A DNA stretch of 36,903 nt from JBBSEX01 sp038239345 (GTDB taxonomy: Bacteria; Acidobacteriota; Terriglobia; Bryobacterales; Bryobacteraceae). Shown here in pieces: positions 32,092 to 36,903 of the stretch. A program made the translations under genes and the position numbers. A model generated the notes under the pieces. It worked only from the letters and a program-made list of their open reading frames with translations. It made no database searches and was not told the DNA's origin. Position 1 is the first letter of the stretch. Every line of letters begins with the position of its first letter. The stretch is from assembly GCA_038239345.1 (NCBI GenBank), contig JBBSEX010000030.1, forward strand, positions 1 to 36,903. The letters run 5' to 3'.

Positions 32092-32439
32092 TCAAGAGCG
32101 AATCATCGTCAAAAGCATCTTGAATCGACTCACCGCCTTCAGCGCGTGCGGCTGATTTGCCGGCAAGAATACCGCCTCCCCTGCTGTCGGCCGGAATGGC
32201 TTGCCCGAGATCGTGATCTCCGCTTCGCCTTCCAGCAGATGGGCTACTGCGTCGAATGCCGCAGTATGCTCGCTTAACCCCTGGCCTTCATCGAACGCGA
32301 AGAGCGTTACAGTTCCCGTACCTCGTTTGACAATAGTTCGGCTGACAACAGATCCATCCTGATAATTCACCAGGTCCGTTAGTCGAACAACTTCCGCAAC
32401 GGGCATCTCGCCCTTCTTCGGTCCGGCCTGTGTATCCAT
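32092..32439 (-). CDS. cupin-domain protein
   Basis: This 115-residue protein has a single complete cupin barrel: LFAFDEGQGLSEHTAAFDAV, HLLEGEAEITISGKPF, EAVFLPANQPHALKAVSRF and MLLTMI. The His of LSEHTA, the Glu of EGEAE and the PHAL His are the usual metal ligands. The frame is intact. A CRP/FNR-type palindrome lies about 100 bases upstream. Its function is unknown; small cupins of this kind occur near redox or NO-stress genes. Confidence 0.88.
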   Translation of the reverse strand: MDTQAGPKKGEMPVAEVVRLTDLVNYQDGSVVSRTIVKRGTGTVTLFAFDEGQGLSEHTAAFDAVAHLLEGEAEITISGKPFRPTAGEAVFLPANQPHALKAVSRFKMLLTMIRS

Positions 32440-32536
32440 GTTTGGCTGTCTCCTTGCGCGTCAGCATCTTCATCGTATCTGTTCCTGCCCGCCGTGCGAG
32501 CGTTTATCACCCGTTGGCCTGAAAAGCACTTCAGTG

Positions 32537-32548
32537 TGACTTCAGTCA
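32537..32548. promoter_or_regulatory. CRP/FNR-type operator variant
   Basis: TGACTTCAGTCA differs by one central base from the palindrome upstream of ric and the ferredoxin gene. It lies between the cupin gene (leftward) and a membrane-protein remnant (rightward). GATAAA on the minus strand (32508-32503) would be a possible -10 for the cupin gene, but the spacing is not ideal. It could also be a relic of the damaged gene on its right. Confidence 0.45.
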
Positions 32549-32597
32549 CTGCCTGCAATCTCCAATCGCCCTACCTCAACACAGAGACAAAAAAACA

Positions 32598-32853
32598 ATG
32601 GAAACCACCACGCAAAAAATCCACGCGGCCGCCGTCCGTCTGGCATAAGTTTCAGCTTCAACATGCCGTCATGGCCTTCACTGTTACCGGCATTGCTTTC
32701 TTGCTCCTGCCCGGCACTTTTCTGGGAGTCTGGAATCTCATTTCCATCAGCAACAGGCAGCAGTTGGACGGGCGATGGATGCCGGATGCGTCTACTGCCG
32801 CAGCCTGCTCCTCAAGCGCTGAATGGCTCTTTCCGCCATTTCGCGCACCCTGA
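32598..32853 (+). pseudogene. possible membrane cytochrome b remnant, broken
   Basis: An ATG at 32598 starts METTTQKIHAAAVRLA and stops at once. In the other frame the sequence continues with WHKFQLQHAVMAFTVTGIAF and LLPGTFLGVWN, resembling the first helix of b-type cytochromes (WxxFQxxQHxxMA). The rest has no family marks. If real, the gene is broken by a frameshift and truncated. This call is weak. Confidence 0.3.
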
Positions 32854-33591
32854 ATGAACTGCTGCAGGCGACTGGCTGTGGGCGTGCTGATGACAAGGAC
32901 AGATATCCCGATTTAAAGCACGATTTCAAACGAGTATTGTTCCCCGTCGACTTCTCGCGTCAGTGTACCAGCACGATTTCTTTCGTGAAAGAAATGGTTG
33001 GAAAGTGCGGCTGCGCTCACCCTGATTCACGTGGTTCAGATTCCTGTCGCCTGGTACGGGACGATGTCTCTACCCACCACGGGGTCCTGGGAAGCGTTCG
33101 AAGAATACCGCCGTCTGGGCGAACAACACCTGGTGGCATTCAGGGGCGAACACTTCAGTGACGCACAATTCAGGGACGCACAGTCGATCGCCACGATTTG
33201 CGAGTGGGGAGACCCCGGCGATGCAATTCTCGCTCACGCGGAAAAGGCGGACACAGACCTCATCATGATGGCCACGCGGGGCCACGGCCCTTTTACAGGC
33301 TTCCTGCTTGGTTCGACCGCAGCCAGCGTATTGCACCGCGCGGCGTGCCCCGTCTGGACCGACGCTCACCTGGACGCCGATGCGGAAGAGCCTCGCCCTG
33401 AACACGTGCACGTCAGGAACATTCTCTGCGCGGTCGATCTTGAGAAAGACCCGCGCCACGTCATTCAGTCCGCTGCCGCCCTGGCGGCCAAACTTTCCGC
33501 GGAAGTCCGGCTGGTCCACTGTGTCCCTTCGTCCGCCGGTGGCCCCGCGGCGCAATTCGACCTGGAGTTTGACAGATTTCTCGCCGACTAG
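32823..33591 (+). pseudogene. universal stress protein (tandem UspA), frameshifted
   Basis: The start of UspA domain 1 (DFKRVLFPVDFSRQCTSTIS) is in one frame up to about 32995. The rest is in another: ALTLIHVVQIPVAW, ADTDLIMMATRGHGPFTGFL and GSTAASVLHRAACPVW, which is the ATP-binding G-2x-G-9x-GS/T motif. A second UspA domain begins (RNILCAVDLEKDPRHVIQSA) and is cut at about 33591 (FDRFLAD then TAG). UspA proteins bind nucleotides under stress. One base change near 32995 plus the missing end make it nonfunctional or a poorly sequenced gene. The sequence after 33591 is not family-like. Confidence 0.78.
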
Positions 33592-33699
33592 ACACTGCTG
33601 ACATTGCTGCGGCCACTCTCGACGCTTCCAAACTTGGTTTGGAATATGCGGCGCGCGACCCCGCCCTTCTTCACTCGTTTTGGCTCCTAACGCAGTTGC

Positions 33700-34086
33700 C
33701 GCTCTTACGACGATCTTGTTCTGAACACATTCGTGTTCGGGTTGGGCGCGGCGCTGATGCTGCCGTTTGCGGCTTTACCTGTAATCACGATGCACTGGAC
33801 CCATGTTCCCGTGCGTGCCTGGTGGGGACTCGCTTTCCTTGTCATCTGTGGATCGGTGATTGCTTATGTGATCTATGCGTTTGCTCTTAATGAACTGGCC
33901 GCCTCGAAGGTGGCGTCCTTTTCGTACCTGCAGCCGATCATAGTCGCTGTGCTCGCGATTGTGTTTAGCGGTGAGCATATCCGCAAGATGGAGATCGCCG
34001 CTGGTGCCTTGGTGCTCCTCGGAATGTATGTTTCCGGTCGCACGTCAAGGCGGTATGTGCATCATCTGGCCCACAGCGGCACATAA
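33700..34086 (+). pseudogene. EamA-family drug/metabolite transporter, C-terminal remnant
   Basis: Codons from about 33700, after an in-frame TAA, give SYDDLVLNTFVFGLGAALML. Four membrane helices follow, with WWGLAFLVICGSVIAYVIYA, ASKVASFSYLQPIIVAVLA and GEHIRKMEIAAGALVLLGMY, the final helices of EamA/DMT transporters. The first half is missing. The longest ATG/GTG frame starts at 33733. It lies beside the universal stress protein remnant and converges with a glycosyltransferase gene. Confidence 0.82.
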
Positions 34087-34156
34087 CAATGAGGAGGTAT
34101 GCGCGTTACCGTGGCCCAACGAGCGAACACTTTTTGCTTCACCATCGCTGTTCCGA

Positions 34157-35215
34157 TCAATTCGTCTGCGCTACTCCCTCCAGGCATTTCGATTCTGGCA
34201 AGACCTTCGAAACCTCCGACAGGAACCGTGCGGCTACGCGATGCATCTCAAACTGCTCGACGTTCCGCAGACCAGCCGTACCCAGGTAATGGCAAAGCTG
34301 TGGATCGCGGTAGAGGCGAACGATGGCATTGGCGAGCGCTTCGGGGTTCTTCGGTTCCATCAGTATGCCGTCTCGAACAACCTCAGGGACCGCGGCAGCG
34401 CGTGCTGCAACAATCGGTCTGGCGGCGGCCATAGCCTCCAGAAAGACGATGCCAAAGCCCTCCTGAACGCTGGGCTGGCAGAAGACATTTGCGCGGTTGT
34501 ATTCCTCGGCAAGCTTCGCCGCAGGCACGTCACCGAGCCACTGAACGACCGGTTGGAGATTCAATTCAACACAGATTCGCTGCAACGTTTGATACTCCGG
34601 CCCGTTTCCCACGATGCGAATCGCGAGGTTGGGAATTGTTTTGCGCAGCAGAGCGGCAGCCCGGAGCAGAACATCCAGACGCTTCCGGCGATAAAACCGG
34701 CATACAGACAAAACGGTGAATTTGTTCGGATCGGGCGTGGCAGGATTGGCCCGGAATAAATTCCGCCACGCCTCCAAATCGATTAGTTCCGGAACGATGA
34801 CCGCGTTTTGACACCATACAGTTCTTTCAGGTGCTCAGCACAGTAGCGGCTTATCGTGATCAGGTCCGCGCGCCGAGCATGCTTTGCTTCGAGCCAGGCT
34901 TGAAGCGCCAGGCTGGCGCGGGTCGCGCCGGTTTCGAAACGCACCGCATCGCCCAGAACTCCTTTAATGCAGGCGATGTGGGGCGGCGAATTCCACCCGC
35001 GGGGGATTGCGTAACCGTCCATATCGATGCCGATGGTGGCGGAGCCATCGAACCGGCACCGACGCAAGGATTCGTTGGATAGGAGGCGCGTGGCCGTATA
35101 AACCGGGGTGATTGTGCGTGGCGTAACCATCGTTACGCCCGTTCCTAGCCGGCGCAAACCTTCGACCAATGTCCGTGTTCCGATGTAACATCCGCTGCCT
35201 CGCTGGACATTCCAA
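34157..35215 (-). pseudogene. glycosyltransferase family 4 (group 1), frameshifted and 5'-incomplete
   Basis: The N-terminal part (35215 to 34783, other frame) has RGSGCYIGTRTLVEGLRRLG, GVLGDAVRFETGATR and ADLITISRYCAEHLKELYG. The C-terminal part (34777 to 34157) has FTVLSVCRFYRRKRLDVLLR, IVGNGPEYQTLQ and VFCQPSVQEGFGIVFLEAMA, the donor-binding E-x7-E motif of GT4 retaining transferases. A run of four A near 34800 would need five to keep frame (GVK-N-AVIVPELI). A TAA precedes the N terminus and only a TTG start is available, so the gene is also damaged at its 5' end. Confidence 0.82.
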
Positions 35216-35594
35216 GGGAATAGCCGTTATGAATTTGAGAGTCACTGGGGCCAGACAGCCCAGGAGCAGGCGGCCTGGTGATTCCGTGTTGGTTCGCCGG
35301 ACTGTTCTTGGTGAACGATTTTACCGTTCCCGGAGCCGCCATGAAGCAGGGGAGACGGCAAGAACCCTGCATCACAACCAACCACCCGCTCCCAACTGGC
35401 AGCATGCGCAATGGACCTTCGCTTCACTGGCGCCGTCCTCCTTTGATCCACGATTCGAAAGAGGGAAACAGCAAAACCCCTTCCTCGGTCAGCAGCTTGC
35501 GTAACGCAGAACGCAACAGCAGCGCCCACAAGTCCACTCTAAGAGAGGCGTAGTCAAAAGGCCATCAAAAATGAGAAGGCCGGTCGAAATGGGG
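35216..35594. other. stretch without recognisable genes
   Basis: Open frames on both strands (for example plus 35278-35553) lack known motifs. Nothing here looks like a promoter, RNA or IS end that I can identify. Confidence 0.35.
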
Positions 35595-36110
35595 TCAATC
35601 GACAGCAGGGTACGTAATGTGCCGGCCCTCTACCTTTGCGAATGGAGTCAGTGAGTGGGGCTGTGTCTTGCTTGCGCTCATGATGTGCTCAACTGGACAG
35701 CCAGACGCCGTGAGGGCATCCGCGATCAGCGATCGATGGCATCGCCAGGGTACGGCCTCGGCGCACATAATGACCGTTTGTTCAAGCCCTGCCGCTTGAA
35801 TGAGCGTTTCCAGGCCGGCTGCAAATTCCGGTGTCTGCATATAGTCCGCGAAGCCGCGGAACGAAGTGTTATGCCATCCGGTGTTGGGTGAGTCTGGGCG
35901 CGCGTGGCGCAATCCGCCTAGATCTTCCATGTGTGTGTAGTGGATACCGGCGGGGCGTAGGGTATCTGGCAGAGCATCGCGATTGAACTGTGGATTGTGC
36001 CGGGAGCGTGGGATCGTTCGCACATCCACAAGTCGCTTTACGCCGTTAAGCTTGAGGAGCTCGATAAACGTTTGAATCGTTCGGGTCGAATGCCCAATAG
36101 TGAGGACCAA
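35595..36110 (-). CDS. DUF488 family protein, close paralog of the one at 18184
   Basis: The 171 residues start MVLTIGHSTRTIQTFIELLK and share RLVDVRTIPRSRHNPQF, HARPDSPNTGWHNTSFRG, ADYMQTPEF and IMCAEAVPWRCHRSLIADAL with the gene at 18184. The resemblance runs over the full length. The CAE and CHR motifs, with conserved Cys and His, may form the active site. Function unknown. The frame is intact. The neighbours on both sides are remnants, unlike the surroundings of the first copy. Confidence 0.92.
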   Translation of the reverse strand: MVLTIGHSTRTIQTFIELLKLNGVKRLVDVRTIPRSRHNPQFNRDALPDTLRPAGIHYTHMEDLGGLRHARPDSPNTGWHNTSFRGFADYMQTPEFAAGLETLIQAAGLEQTVIMCAEAVPWRCHRSLIADALTASGCPVEHIMSASKTQPHSLTPFAKVEGRHITYPAVD

Positions 36111-36303
36111 TGGTCCGGCGGTGGAAGCACGTTCTGGTTACCGGCATCAACCCTTTCCAAGCATATCGTCCGTGGAGCGTCCATCCCAGCAGAAAAGCAG
36201 AGCAGGAAATTAAGCTGCGGATGGTGCTCTGATTCGTAACCCGGTGCGGCGGTGCCTCGAACGCCCGTGTGCTGGAAACTAATAAGTTCTCCTCGAAGCA
36301 GCG

Positions 36304-36666
36304 TCAGGCCATTTCTGTCCCGGCCTGGCTGTTGGCGACATCCTCTGCCCCAGCGTTCTTTAAGATTTCGGAGATCCGTGCTGCCTGTTCGGCAGTATCG
36401 CATTCAGCCGAGAGAAGCACCTTCCCGTGGACGACCCGTCGATCACACCACTCGGCAGGAACCCCCATACCGGCGAGAGCTCCTGAAAGCGCACCTCCAA
36501 CAGGCCCTTCTCCAGGATCCGCAAAACCTAAAGTGCCATCGAGCGGAACCGAAGCTGTCTTGCCATGGTCAGTACCCTCGGGCGGCTTTGTGCTTTTCCT
36601 CTGGGCGAATTCCCGCGTTGTCCTATTGTCAGGGAAGAGCACGGAGATATTCGGTCGCCAGCGCAC
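36304..36666 (-). pseudogene. glycine-zipper stress protein, C-terminal remnant
   Basis: The end of the frame (residues about 48-120) reads GEGPVGGALSGALAGMGVPA, then EWCDRRVVHGKVLLSAECDT and AARISEILKNAGAEDVAN. This is the glycine-zipper plus beta-alpha-beta tail of low-temperature-induced or general-stress proteins (about 200 residues in full). The upstream part (before about 36530) is not family-like, so the N-terminal half is lost or replaced. Confidence 0.6.
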
Positions 36667-36772
36667 CCTTCACATTCAAGACGGCCGCGCCTTCGCCAGT
36701 CCCAATCAAAGGGATCTTGTAACGGCATCGTCAAACAGCAGCTCTTGATCCTTTTCTCGAAGACCGTGTTCC

Positions 36773-36903
36773 CTAGTGTCTGAATCGTAGCCGGCCTTGG
36801 GCGCGGTTCCAGGTTTTCATCACGTTTTCGACGGCGCGTCCTGCTGTGCCGATTCGCAATACATCCATAATCGCCGGCATCATCTCGTTTCCGATAGGGC
36901 TGC
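36773..36903 (-). CDS. C-terminal end of an unidentified protein (partial at window edge)
   Basis: A frame enters from the right edge and ends TAG at 36775-36773. Its 43 codons read IGNEMMPAIMDVLRIGTAGR, then AVENVMKTWNRAQGRLRFRH. The composition looks protein-like, with two helices and a basic end. I do not recognise the family from this tail. Confidence 0.4.
   Translation of the reverse strand, partial: SPIGNEMMPAIMDVLRIGTAGRAVENVMKTWNRAQGRLRFRH

Noticed and set aside
1..36903. CRISPR arrays, rRNA genes, complete tRNA genes, toxin-antitoxin or restriction systems
   Set aside because: No repeat-spacer pattern, no rRNA-like sequence and no defence-type protein motifs were seen on either strand; only one incomplete tRNA was found.

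Overview
The window looks like a plastic accessory region of a free-living, respiratory, probably soil-dwelling bacterium with moderately high G+C DNA. The mix of families (folate-binding YgfZ, DUF488 paralogs, a membrane-bound cytochrome b/sulfite-oxidase-fold fusion, a NarK-fused nitrate reductase operon, many IS remnants) would suit an Acidobacteriota/Solibacter-like genome, but this is inference and no rRNA is present to test it. No rRNA genes, CRISPR arrays or complete tRNA genes were seen.

Region 1 (1-7.1 kb) is a plasmid- or integrative-element-like segment: small membrane proteins, and a RepB/MobA-type DNA primase gene that is physically split. Its N-terminal half lies at 6698-6198 and its C-terminal half at about 731-297, both on the minus strand. 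Between them sits a ~5.5 kb transposon of the Tn554 general type with a compact four-gene operon: tyrosine recombinase TnpA, large tyrosine recombinase TnpB, a DUF6262/TnpC-like protein, and a stand-alone CHC2-zinc-finger/Toprim (DnaG-like) primase. A perfect 19-bp inverted repeat lies near its downstream end.

Region 2 (7.1-13.6 kb) is a graveyard of mobile DNA. A DUF2306 membrane gene abuts a decayed hexuronate/galactonate-type MFS gene. An IS66 element with an exact 8-bp target duplication splits the MFS gene, and the IS66 transposase gene itself carries a ~140-bp insertion. Then follow a 3' piece of a tRNA-Asn gene, a truncated IS481-type transposase and the tail of a serine resolvase.

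Region 3 (13.7-18.7 kb) is a nitrosative-stress/iron-sulfur module: di-iron repair protein Ric/YtfE, a methyltransferase, two hemerythrin-domain genes (one frameshifted), a ferredoxin and a divergent CRP/FNR-type regulator. The same palindrome, TGACTTAAGTCA, precedes both ric and the ferredoxin gene, and a one-base variant lies at 32.5 kb. This fits autogenous or local control by the encoded FNR/Dnr-like protein.

Region 4 (18.8-25.7 kb) holds housekeeping-like genes (YgfZ, dienelactone hydrolase, DUF2945, AlkA-like glycosylase), a 71-bp direct repeat in two copies, an oxidoreductase remnant, a cupin, and a membrane cytochrome b fused to a sulfite-oxidase-type molybdenum domain.

Region 5 (25.7-31.6 kb) is the most coherent system. 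It is a translationally coupled operon encoding a NarK-type nitrate/nitrite transporter fused to a NarI/HdrE-like membrane cytochrome b, a cytoplasmic molybdopterin nitrate reductase-like catalytic subunit, a four-cluster ferredoxin, a membrane-anchored Rieske protein and a DUF6755 membrane protein. It could couple nitrate uptake directly to quinol-dependent nitrate reduction.

Region 6 (31.6-36.9 kb) is again a patchwork of truncated or frameshifted genes (hemerythrin tail, 4Fe-4S protein tail, universal stress protein, EamA transporter tail, glycosyltransferase) with an intact cupin and a second close DUF488 paralog.
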